A DNA stretch of 64,000 nt, from positions 744,001 through 808,000 of the forward strand of contig OY978100.1 of NCBI GenBank assembly GCA_963854735.1, written 5' to 3'. A program made the translations under genes and the position numbers. This DNA is from Marvania coccoides. Taxonomy: Eukaryota; Chlorophyta; Trebouxiophyceae; Chlorellales; Chlorellaceae. Positions 32,801-42,511 of the stretch are shown piece after piece. The notes beneath the pieces are model-generated. The model did no database searches and was not told the DNA's origin. It saw only the letters and a program-made list of their open reading frames with translations. Every line of letters starts with the position of its first letter. Within the stretch, counting starts at the first letter, position 1.

Positions 32801-33474
32801 GGAGGGGAATAGGAAGCAGGAAAGATAATTCTTGTGCAATAAGGAACAGCAGAGGCGGGAAGGCCATGGGAATTCACAAGGATAACTGTATAACAAAATT
32901 CTTTCGCACCTGTCTTTGACGGCTCCAACGTAAACAAGCTCAGCCACGCTCTGCAAAAGGACAAAGCGAGGCGATTCAGTTGGAGCTATTTCAATTTTGC
33001 GGCAGTAAATATATTGAGATGTTCACTCACCATGTATTCCACAGCGTAAGAATACTCCACAGCTCCCGAAATGATTGCCGGTCCGCCATAAATGGCTCCG
33101 TGCTCTTCCGTAATGATGTTGGGTTGCATGGGTTCCTGTAGATGAACGGTGGCCATATGGTTACAAGTAAAATAAATAGTACGGCCAGCCTTCTCCGAAT
33201 TTATTGATGGAAACGACAGCCAGGCTGGCTCAATCCCCCCCTTATTTCGTAGCAATAGATGGACCAACTTACCGAAAAGCAGCCCGCGATTTGAGGCGCT
33301 TGCTTGAGGAGACGCGCGGCTTGGGCTGCAATTCGGTATCAATACGCACCAGATGAGTCACTGGCGGCAATTGGGTGCTGGGAAAACGAGCGAAAATAAA
33401 TACTGACCATTTTGAAAATTTAAGATTATGCATAGGCAGGAGGCTAGCGCCGCGACGCGGGCGCTCCGCCTCAT
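29806..33474 (-). CDS. Secreted hydroxyproline-rich (SPPPP) wall glycoprotein
   Basis: Nine exons (33474-33408, 33325-33273, 33135-33031, 32950-32910, 32784-32378, 32180-32099, 31977-31945, 31837-31649, 31522-29806) agree in phase and give 897 residues. A signal peptide opens it (MRRSARVAALASCLCIILNF). Residues about 23-250 are a globular region with ITEEHGAIYGGPAIISGAVE. It ends in TVIVTYVCGEPLTKDPGAPE and SNCTFAVTLRVPEACTQC, which faintly resembles the C-terminal half of an MRH lectin domain. The rest, beginning SPPPPSSPPPP, is extensin/pherophorin-like, with about fifty decapeptides of the form SPPPPE(E/V/L/Q)PV(T/A). It closes with an Arg-rich SPPPP tail. Such proteins are prolyl-hydroxylated and O-glycosylated in the extracellular matrix of green algae. 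The first acceptor was chosen because the nearer one leads to a frame that cannot continue. Confidence 0.85.
30180..31440 (-). repeat. Coding 30-bp tandem repeat array (SPPPP decapeptides)
   Basis: About forty-two 30-bp units in the last exon of the wall glycoprotein, each encoding one SPPPP decapeptide. Higher-order structure is visible: 30961-31170 (seven units) is repeated without a difference as 31171-31380, and a third copy starts at 31381 and breaks off after 57 bp. Similar but diverged multi-unit blocks occur at 30180-30960. Confidence 0.95.
32297..32367 (+). repeat. Dispersed hairpin repeat, copy D (internally deleted)
   Basis: Located in intron 5 of the wall glycoprotein gene and antisense to it. 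It keeps the outer blocks GGCGTCCTCCCCTTGGGGAC and CTTAATAATCCTCGGAGTC, then TGGGCATATGAAA, but has lost the stem-loop. It is the most diverged of the four copies. Confidence 0.65.
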
Positions 33475-34708
33475 ACCCACCACCATTTACACAACCTGTA
33501 CTCAATTATTATATAACTGGTACAGTTAATCGAGAAGGGGGTTTCCCACCGATCTCTTTTCTTTCTAATTTCAAATGGTTAAATTTCAAAATTTCCGGAG
33601 TACAAAATTTGGAGGAAACAGAAAGAAACGATTACTAATTACTAGTCTTGCTAAAGTATTCTGCTCTGTTCATTCACCAGAATCCCACATTTTATTCACG
33701 GTTCAGCCAACTCCTGATACTCGAACTCAATTCCTGGTTCCTCGTCAGCATCAAGCTTGATGCCGACACTACATGTATATAGTAGCGCCCAAATATACTT
33801 TTTTTTATGCTCCCAGAGCCGAGACTCTCTGGCTCGGGCCAGAGAGTTGGATTATTAGCAAACGGCTTACTTCTTTTGAGAAGATAATTATTATTGGTGC
33901 CGATCATTTGCAAATATTTTGCTGCTGCTGGGGGGAGACACAAAAGCAAGATATGTATTTTTCCGGGATAGTAAAAAAAGCAAGAACTGGTTAGCAGCCA
34001 ACAAAGAAATAGTCGCTGCAGCTGCCAACGCTGCTGCCCCTTTTCAAAAGGCTTTTGTACTGTGATTTTCTCCCCCAATGACAATGTTCAACACCCACAA
34101 GAGTTCATTTTTTCTTCAGCCTTCTAGCTCCACTAAAAAAAAAGCTGTCGATCCTGTCAACAGGCTAGCCACTTGTAAATTCCCAGGCCCATTCAGCTGC
34201 CTCACGGTCTCCCAAGAGCAATTGTCTTTTTACTGCCCTTAAAGCTTGCTGCATGAAAGAGTGCATTAATGGGTAGATAGCCGTCTAGCTGCGATTTGCA
34301 TCCAATGAAAGCAGCCACCCCAGATTGAAAAACATATTTTTAACTGCAGTAAAAAATTTCTTCTTTCCCGCATCGTCAGAGCTTGACGCGCAGGCATGGG
34401 GACGATATCACGCAGCCCAATGGACCGTCATGAAGCACGTATACGCAACCGTTGCGAAAAAACAGAGGCCTTGACCATCTTCAAACTGCTGCTTTTTTCC
34501 TCCTGCCTTCTACTTTCAAGCCCGAGCCAACTAAAAAATATCATATAACTTTCAATAAAATTCAGAAGAAAATGGACACGTGATGAGCAATTGCGAGGCC
34601 GACGATGGCCAGCCCTCTACTTTTTTGTTTTAAATCGTTCAAATAAAATTATTATTTAAAATCCAGCTCGCCTGAAATCGTTCCCGATTGGCGACATTGT
34701 TTTTTTAA
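33475..34708. other. Gene-free 1.2-kb divergent intergenic region
   Basis: AT-rich, between the divergent wall-glycoprotein and diacylglycerol-kinase genes. It contains a perfect 16-bp palindrome (GCATCAAGCTTGATGC at 33749-33764) and a perfect 9-bp stem with a 4-base loop (CTCTCTGGC/GCCAGAGAG at about 33825-33846). No ORF has coding character. Confidence 0.45.
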
Positions 34709-35670
34709 ATGGCAAGCACGTGTTCTACATTCAATGGGGGCACCTGCAACGCCGACAGCACCCGTTTCCCAGCGCAGACGTCTCTCTCAACGCTGGCTGG
34801 GGTGTCTCTGGTCCCTCTCCTCATCTTTTTCTACGTCCTCTACCGCCTGGTTTCCACCCTCATATTCTGGAGGCACGTCCGCCAGGGCAGCCGCGTCGCC
34901 CGCATCGCCGCCTCCACGCTGCGCCAGCTGCGGGCCACCCGGCCGTTCGACCCAGCCCGCCACGTCTGGCGCAATGGAGACGGCCTGGAGCCGTCCACCT
35001 CCCCGCTGCTGTGCGTCGCCTGCGCAGGGCACATCGCACCGCTTGCCCCCGCCCAGGAGCTCAACTGCTGCGCGTGCTGCGGGGTGGTAGCACACGACGG
35101 GTGCCTGCGCCACGTCGGCCAAACCTGCCGTCCGCTGTCCACCCCGCGGGGGCCGCAGGAGCACTTCTGGGTGGTGGCAGGCACCTCCCGGCAGGAGCGC
35201 CCACTGGCGCAGCAGCAATACCCTGCGGCATCGGCAGACAGCTTCTCTCCGCCCACCGGCGCCACCGGCAGCTGCCTTTACTGCGACGAAGAGGTGGCGG
35301 GCGGGGTGTACGCCGCGGAGCCTGTGTGGCGGTGCGCGTGCTGCGCCGTGATGGCCCACGTGCGCTGCTTCTGCGCCACTCACCTTGAGCTTCCCACGGT
35401 GGCGGCCAAGCTGCAGGCAAAGCTGAGGAGCAGCAACAAGCTGCTGGCGGGGAGAGGCGGCGACGGCGGCGGGGGTGGAGAGGGGTGGGGAGGCGCTGAC
35501 AGCCCCACCGCCACGGGCGCCAACACGCCTCTTTTGAGCTTAAGCTTGGACGGTAGGGAGGGTTCGCCGTTTACTGAAGCTGCGGGGCTGGCAATGGCAG
35601 CTGGGGGCGGTGGTTCTTCGCCCAAGATTGGCGCGGCTATCAAGGAAGGGAACGAAGCGGAGGACGCCAG

Positions 35671-35745
<75 letters not shown>

Positions 35746-37533
35746 CAGCAGCAGCGATGAGGAGCCAGCAAATTGGCCTGCGGGGCTGTCTGCAAACACC
35801 ATTCGCGCCCTGGACACGTGCTCTTTGGGCCCATTGCAGTGAGTTTTGGTTTAGTTTTATTTCTATATATATATCCATTTTGTTGTATTACTATAAAATT
35901 TAATATTTCCCACTCCCTAACCCCCCCCCCCCCCCCGCTCTTATTCCCCCACTTAAGAAGGCGCCTGACACTGCCTTCCAGCTGCGTGCGGCGTGCAAAA
36001 GAGGACGGCGGCGAGGTATCTACCGACGCTGCTGCTATTTCCGACACGCAACAACAAACGCCAGCAGACACGCCAACGATCGCTGCTGTCCAGCCTGGCC
36101 CGCTGCAGCGCACGCTGTCCAAGGGCAGATCCCGCTCCCACGCGACCGCCGCCACAGCTGCAGCGCGAAAGAGCAGCTGGTGGCGCCGGGCCTTTGCCCC
36201 CAGCTCACTGCAGTGGGCCGACTGGCGGCTGGACCGCCTGCCTCCGCACTGCCGCCCCGTGCTGGTGTTTGTCAACGTCAAGAGCGGGCCGCAGGTGGGG
36301 GAGCTGCTGCACCGCCGGTTTCTGCGGCTGCTGCACCCGCTGCAGGTGGTGTGTTTGCCGCGAGAATCTCCCGGGCCCGCCTTGAAGATGTTCGCGCACG
36401 TCCCGGGGCTGCGCATCCTGTGTGTGGGGGGCGACGGCACCGCAGGGTGGATCATGTCCTGCCTGGACAAAATGGCGGAGGAGTTTGCCGCCAAAACTCG
36501 CCTGTGCAGTGGAGACGGCAGCGGAACAGCTACTTCTGCTGCTGGGGAGGGCGAAGCTGAGACGCCGATGGCTGTGTGGGTGCCACCCCCTGTGGCCATC
36601 ATGCCTCTGGGCACGGGCAACGATCTGGCGCGCTGTTTGGGGTGGGGACCGGGGTACTCAGCCTGGCGGCTTGAGGGTCCTGCCGGGGCGCTGCAGGCGG
36701 TCTCGCAGGCCTCCGTGGCGCTGCTGGACCGATGGCAGCTGTCTTTCGTGGCCAACAAGGCCCCTGGAGACGGCATCGACGCGGCACAGCTCGCCAGGAA
36801 CACGCTGCGGCTGCTGTCCCCGCGGGCGGCGCCGCCGCGCCCCGCCCCCCGCCACCGCGCGATGAACAACTACTTGGGCATCGGCGTGGACGCCAAGGTG
36901 GCTCTGGAGTTCCACGAGATGCGGGAGTCCTATCCGCAGTGGTTTCAGTCGCAGTTCGGCAACAAACTCGTCTACACCGGCGTCGGTGCTCTAGACATCG
37001 TCAGCGGCGGGCAGCTCAACCTCCCGGCCAAGCTGGTGATCGAGGCCGACGGGGAGGTCCTCGCGCTGCCACCTGGCGCTGAAGGCGTCCTCATAGTGAA
37101 CATCGCTAGCTACATGGGCGGGGTTGATTTGTGGGGCTCAGGGGCGGGTCCAGGCGCAGTGCCTGGCACGCAGTCGATGTGCGACGGGGTGCTGGAGGTG
37201 GTGGCAGTGGGTGGGAGCTGGCATCTGGGGCAGCTGACGGTGGGGCTGTCGCGGGCTGCGAGAGTGGGGCAGGGTCGCAGAATTGTGGTGCGCAGCAGCG
37301 AGGCCATCCCCATGCAGGTGGACGGCGAGCCGTTTGTGCAGCCGGCGGGCGAGGTGGTGGTGGAGCTGCAGGGGCAGGCGCGCGTGCTGCGGCGCGTTCA
37401 GTCGGCGCCGGTCGCTCAAGTGATGCGGGCGGTGGAGGAGGCGCTGGAGGCTGCAGCAGAGGCGGGCGTCATCTCTGCGGGGCAGCACGACGCACTGTCC
37501 CGGGAGATGGCCTCCAGGCTGCACCAAATATGA
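34709..37533 (+). CDS. Diacylglycerol kinase with N-terminal membrane anchor and two C1 domains
   Basis: Exons 34709-35838 and 35958-37533 give 901 residues. A membrane segment (VPLLIFFYVLYRLVSTLIFW, about 33-55) is followed by basic residues, as in plant cluster-I kinases and animal DGK-epsilon. C1a spans about 100-141 (CVACAGHIAPL, CCGVVAHDGCL). C1b starts at about 189 (CLYCDEEVAGG, MAHVRCFCATH), but its last block (CSLGPLQRRLTLPSSCV) comes only about 145 residues later. In between lies a Gly/Ser-rich insertion with a poly-Ser tract at about 322-348. The catalytic domain carries LCVGGDGTAGWIM (about 533) and IMPLGTGNDLARCLGWG (about 592). The accessory domain includes NNYLGIGVDAKVALEFHEMR and IVNIASYMGGVDLWGSG. 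It phosphorylates diacylglycerol to phosphatidic acid. The chosen acceptor gives CSLGPLQRRL, which matches the family. Confidence 0.95.
35672..35755 (+). repeat. Coding AGC triplet repeat (poly-Ser)
   Basis: An almost pure AGC run of about 26 codons in the diacylglycerol kinase gene, broken near the end by AGG. It encodes serine inside the C1b insertion and is likely to vary in length between strains. Confidence 0.9.
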
Positions 37534-37780
37534 TGAGCGACGGTTAGAATGGAATTCGAATTGGCTTGATATGTTTTTACCGTTGATTTTGTTCCAGGTA
37601 TCATGTTTTAAAACTGATTCCATTTTATATATCACATCTTTTGTTTCTCAAGATATTTAGTCTTGAGTTCTGTACAAATATGTCATGTACTGAAAAAATA
37701 ATACAATTGAAAGCGAAAACCCAACCGGTGTCCGACTCAAAAGTCGCAACACAATTAAATAATTCTTAGATTATATCAGG

Positions 37781-38835
37781 TCATGCAGCAGCCCTTCCAA
37801 ACTTTCTGCCCAGCTCAGCGTTCACGCTAGCCCGCAGCTCTGCATACGTTGCATGCCCCGTGACCGGCAGTACCACCTCCTCCCATTTCCGCTGCATTGC
37901 AGCCACCGTCTCAGGCGCCATCGCCCCCCTCTCAGCCCCCACCCCGCCCTTCCTAACCTTCCCAGCCGATTTTCCGCCCAATCCCGCGTCTTCCGGCAGC
38001 CCGCACGCTGCATTCCTCGCCAGTTTCAGCATATGCTCGTCATACTTAGTGGGGTGCTGCTTCATGTGGTCTATGCCCGCTTGGTGCACCGTCAAAGCAC
38101 GTAAAGCAGGGTCGTTCTGCGCCAAATTAAGAAATTTAGCCACCAGGTCGACGCACGCAGGGAGATCTTCGATCAGGTCTTCGTAAAACAGCCACAGCAC
38201 GTTGGAGTCGTTCCGGTGGGGGTACCAAGACGCCAGGTTGTGCCAAATGGATGCATTTTGCATGGGGGTGGGGGGCGCCCCTCGCAACAGCACAAACTCA
38301 GCGATGAATTCGTCCATGCCGACGTCTGCTGGGTCGAAGAACCAGCCGCCCAGGAAATGGTAGAAAGACGGACCTGCAGTTGAATTTATTAATTTTCAGT
38401 TTCCAGCGCTAATTAATTATTACTTATTTCTCTCAATCGATACACACCTGCGTCCAGCGGATTTCTCATCACGTAGACCACTTTGACACCCTCCCCCAGG
38501 GGGCAGTCGCGCCGCCAGGAGTGCGTCTTGTACACTCGCGGAAGGGCGACTTGAGGGTCGTCCAGATTTCGGTACCCGTAGTCCCAGGCCATCTCGACGC
38601 AAGGAATCACGAGATTGAGTTCCTCGAAGCTCATGTCTCCGGCCGAGCGCAGGGAGTGGATAATCTGGCAGAGCCAGGTGGTGCCGCATTTGGGGGGACA
38701 GACCAGCATGACGTCCCCGGGAGAAGGCTTGAAGCTCAGCCCCGCCATCCGGCCCTCCTCGGTCTCCAGCTGGGACAGCGCCGCCTTCATGGCGCGCATT
38801 GCCGCCGTCGTGCTCTCCGAAAGCTCGAATGGCAT
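37781..38835 (-). CDS. Cytosolic-type sulfotransferase (PAPS-dependent)
   Basis: Exons 38835-38448 and 38373-37781 (GTGTGT donor, phase 1) give 326 residues. The 5'-phosphosulfate loop of PAPS binding is present at about 43-52 (CPPKCGTTWLCQIIHSLR). The acceptor-side histidine region is YKTHSW, and the 3'-phosphate site VVYVMRNPLDAG spans the junction into GPSFYHFLGGWF. A conserved WLFYEDLIEDL follows. The enzyme transfers sulfate from PAPS to a small hydroxyl or amine acceptor, which cannot be named. No signal peptide or membrane anchor is seen, so it is cytosolic. Start codons of this gene and the acyltransferase gene are about 425 bp apart and divergent. Confidence 0.93.
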
Positions 38836-39260
38836 TATTGAGTGATATAATAAGAAGCTAGATCTGAATTAGAGCTGTGAAAAGCGGCGATTTGGTTGCA
38901 AAGTTACTAATAAAAATAAGGGAGATTGTACAATTGACAATTGACATGTCGAGATAAAATTTGGCTCCAACTCGCGAGCGCTTGATGCACTTCTATAGTA
39001 ATAATATATCTAGCTATAATCAAGCAAAAATAACAAAAAGCAAAAGCAGAATTCTCCATGAATATAATTTTTCACGTTCAATTTTTTTATTTTTTAGTTT
39101 CAAAATTGAGGCCCGTTCGCCAGTTTTAGTTTTTAATAGTGTGTCCAAGTTAATTCTGGATTTTTTATGAGCGCCAAGAAGCCTTCGGCACTGCGCAAAT
39201 TCTTCTGATATTGAGATCAATTTATTTATTATCAAATATTCTAATTTATAACTTTCTGCA
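38836..39260. promoter_or_regulatory. Divergent intergenic region between sulfotransferase and acyltransferase genes
   Basis: A 425-bp AT-rich spacer between divergent start codons. Nothing else is recognisable in it. Confidence 0.4.
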
Positions 39261-40855
39261 ATGGATACAGCAACTAACGAAGCGAATGATGCCCAGCACA
39301 CCAATCTCAAGTGTCTTAATGGCCCTCGAGCCCTCTCCTCGATCTGGGTGGCCGTGTTCCACGTGTACACCATTTTCCTGGCCTTTGGCTCCGAGAAGGA
39401 GATGATTAGCAAGTATGAACGCCAGCTGTGGCCTTTCAGGTGCGTTTGCATTATCTTGCCTTTTACTTTCAAACGTCTTGCCATGCCTTCCCGCTCCCCC
39501 CTTGCCGCCCAGTTCTCCCTCTCTAAGCTTCCCCTTTTCTCTTCACAGGCTGATCATTAATGGAATGCTGGCCATCGACGTATTTTTCGTCATAACCGGT
39601 ATGCTCGCAGCCTATCACCTCATCCCCCAGCTGCGCGGCCTTGCCACACCTAAGAGCCAACCGACAGCCACAATGCGAAGCGTTCTTTCTAATTATTACC
39701 GCCGCAGAGTGGTTCGGCTGCTGCCACTGTACGCCGTAGGGCTGGCGCTCGCTGTGATGGTGGCAATACACAGCCGCAGAGCTCCTGGCACGCAGGCGCA
39801 CATCATTTACCGAAACTGGTTTGCCGGGTGTCCTCAGCTGCTGTGGAAACACGTCCTGTTCATCAACAACCGCGGCATACCCACAGGCTGTGGTGAGTCA
39901 GAAGAAAGACAGAGGGAAATTATTTGAGCACTCCTTGTCCTCGATGGCTAAAATTTAGAACGATAGGCTCATCCACCCTTCTGAATCTCATTTTGTTCCT
40001 CATCTTCCCAACAAACGCAATGCAGGCGTGGCGTACTGGACCATGGCCGTCAGCCTTCAGTTCTACATCATTTTCCCGCTGTTTCTGTGCCTGCTCCAGC
40101 CAGCCACCTCCAACAGCTCATTTCCCGCTCGCCTGGGGTGGGCTCTGGGCGTCACCATCGCTGCATCCACCGCCTTTCGCCTGCGGGACGCTTTGCGGGC
40201 GTCTCCCACCTTCCCCATCGGTTTTACCATCAGCCATCCTTTTGGAATCTACCCCCTCTTCAGCTGGCTTAAGCACGTCTACTACCCCTCCACCGGCAGA
40301 GCCACCGCCCTGCTGGTGGGCGCAGCCCTGGGCGCAGCGCTGGCCAGCCCCGCAGCGCTGGCCAAGCTCCGCAGGGCGAGGCAGCTCGTCTCCATGCTGA
40401 GCTATCTTTTGGTCGGCGCAGCTGCATGGGCCGCTAGCCAGCCGTGGCATGGGCACGAGGCCCCCTGGTCTCGGAATTGGGCGGTGGCGTACGGCGCGTT
40501 CATGCACAGCGGCTCTCTTCTCGTTTCCGCCGCCATTGCGTTATTTTTCTTGGCGATGGCCATCGCTGCTGACCCTCTCCACGCCGCAGCAGCCAATTTT
40601 TTTTCTTTGCCCATCTTCTGCAAGCTCGCTGACCTTTCTTTAGGAATGTTCATTTTTCACACGCAAGCGTATTACGCGGTGTTAGCGGGCTTGGAAAAGT
40701 ATGCATGGTGGCCGGGGCTCATCGCTCAGCGCCCAATGGCAGCGATGGGCCTGGCCGCTGTTGGAACTGTGGCGGGTGCCTATGCAGCAACGATGGTCTA
40801 CAACCTTTTGTGCAGCATTTTTGTCCGAAGCGCCGTGAAATCTAAAGCTGCATGA
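39261..40855 (+). CDS. Acyltransferase-3/NRF-6-type multipass membrane protein
   Basis: Exons 39261-39439, 39549-39892 and 40026-40855 give 450 residues. The acyltransferase-3 signature opens it: CLNGPRALSSIWVAVFHVY, then NGMLAIDVFFVITGMLAAYH and SNYYRRRVVRLLPLYAVGLA. These are the first helices seen in nose-resistant-to-fluoxetine (NRF) proteins. Later, GVAYWTMAVSLQFYIIFPLF follows. There are about ten membrane segments. NRF proteins of animals have an extra N-terminal extracellular domain that is absent here, so only the catalytic membrane part is present. The family moves acyl groups onto lipids or glycans; the substrate is unknown. It is convergent with RCL1, with only about 115 bp between stops. 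Confidence 0.9.
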
Positions 40856-40969
40856 TGATATTTGCTATCCATTTTTTATGCTCAGATGAGAATTCCCAGA
40901 TCCGACCTGTCGCCGCTCGATCTCACAGGTACACATTTTATTTACAAAAATGACGTGATATAAAAACAA

Positions 40970-42235
40970 TTACGTAATTTTTTTGCTGAGGTTGTTCACG
41001 CCTGCGCCAATACACGATAGGAAAATGGTCTGGCTCTCTCTCTCTGGCCTCACGCTGAACTGCACCCCGAAGAATTCTCGCAAGTGGCGCAGCGTGCGCA
41101 CCGCGTATGGCGTCAGGGGCCCCAGCCGCACCTCGTTCACTTCCTCAGGTCCCAGGGCGCACATCGTCAGCGCCAGCCCCTGGTGGGTGCCGTCCACAGC
41201 TCCGCCCCGCCGGACCTCTTCCAGCAACGCCCTCGCAGCCGACTGGCCAACCTCCTCTGGCACCTGTAAAAGAAAGTAAAATTAGTGGGAAAAGAAAGAA
41301 AGAAAAAGAAGAAAAAACTAGATGAGCGAAATTCAAGGGAATGCGATTGCGATGTAAAAATTTCATCAAATCTGGCATTCTTGTGCTGCTAGGAGAGTTT
41401 TTTTTGAATAATTTTAACTTTTTCAAAATTGACAACTCGCCAGCTCCTCGCCATCATCTGCCCCCCCTGCCGCCGCCTCCGCGCACAGCATCCGCCCCGT
41501 GGTGGTCTCCGCCACCAGCGTCAGCCCAAAGCCTGGCGAGGTCCCAGCTTCTTTTCCCCGCATGTGGTCGGTGAAAATATAAACGTCGGCCAACAGCTGA
41601 TTCATGATGCCGCGCGCGCCATCCACCATGCGGTTGGCGGTCTGCGGGGACACCCGCATGGAGTAGGCCACCCCTCTCACGCGCTTCACCAGCCCCTCTT
41701 CCAACAGAGAAACGCTAGGCAGCGAGCGGACAGTGGGGATGCGCAGGAGAACCTCCCCGCCGCCCCCTGGCGGCGCCCCGCGCCGCACCACCCGCAGCTC
41801 GAACCCGTCTTCTACCCCCGAGAGGCTGCGTAGCAGCGGGAGGGTGACTGTGCGCCAAGTATCGACGCCGGGGTCTTCAGCATCGTTGGTGATCCCCCGC
41901 AGCGTGATGCCCAGCGGGCGGCGGCCAAACATGGCCAGCAGAGATAGGGGTTCCAGGAAGTAGCCGATGGCGCGGGAGGAGGGACACTCGTGCTCCAGGC
42001 CGGCGCCGCCTTGCAGGAAGCCCGGGCGGTAGCGCAGGCTGGTGCCGGTCTCGTTGATTTCGATGATGCAGCCGTTGGTGACCTTTTCGATGAGGCGCAG
42101 GAGGGAGGCCTCGTAGTCGCGCAGCCCGGGGGACTCGTCCTCGGTCCGGATGTTGTCGATGCGAATTGGCTTGCCAGACAGCGTGGAGAACACCAGTCGC
42201 TGCCTGAACTGTTCGCTGCCGCTGAATCGCAGCAT
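40970..42235 (-). CDS. RCL1: RNA 3'-terminal phosphate cyclase-like protein (RCL1), 18S rRNA processing
   Basis: Exons 42235-41441 and 41263-40970 give 362 residues, the usual length. The N-terminus (LRFSGSEQFRQRLVFSTLSG) and the central GFLQGGAGLEHECPSSRAIG, where catalytic cyclases differ, place it with RCL1. PLGITLRGITNDAEDPGVDT and SPGFGLTLVAETTTG are further family blocks. RCL1 works with BMS1 in the nucleolus in early pre-rRNA cleavage and lacks cyclase activity. The single intron needs a GC donor (GCGAGT at 41440-41435): no GT restores the frame, whereas GC gives ELAVPEEVGQSAA. Confidence 0.95.
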
Positions 42236-42511
42236 TTTATACTAATTTAAAGGGATTTCAATACTAAAATGCGTATGCATGTATTTTTTTATAAATTAAA
42301 CGATGTTTTTTCCAATGATAACAGCAAAGCGCGACTGACTGATGATTTCACGTATGCTGTGATTATTATATGCAATTGTTAATGTGTTTGCTATGCAATT
42401 GAACGTTCTATGGTCTTATGTACATCGTGTACCTTAATGTGGCTGAATTTCGAATTTGAGCTTTTACAGGCAGCCCACTTTAATTTACGTTAAACCAAGA
42501 TTACAAACAAT
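42236..42511. promoter_or_regulatory. Divergent RCL1-SHMT intergenic region
   Basis: A 276-bp AT-rich spacer between divergent start codons, so the promoters must be close or shared. No motif is recognised. Confidence 0.4.

Noticed and set aside
33326..33377. Extended exon 2 of the wall glycoprotein using the nearer CAG acceptor
   Set aside because: That frame cannot join the next exon without a stop; the acceptor at 33326 gives one open frame with the signal peptide.
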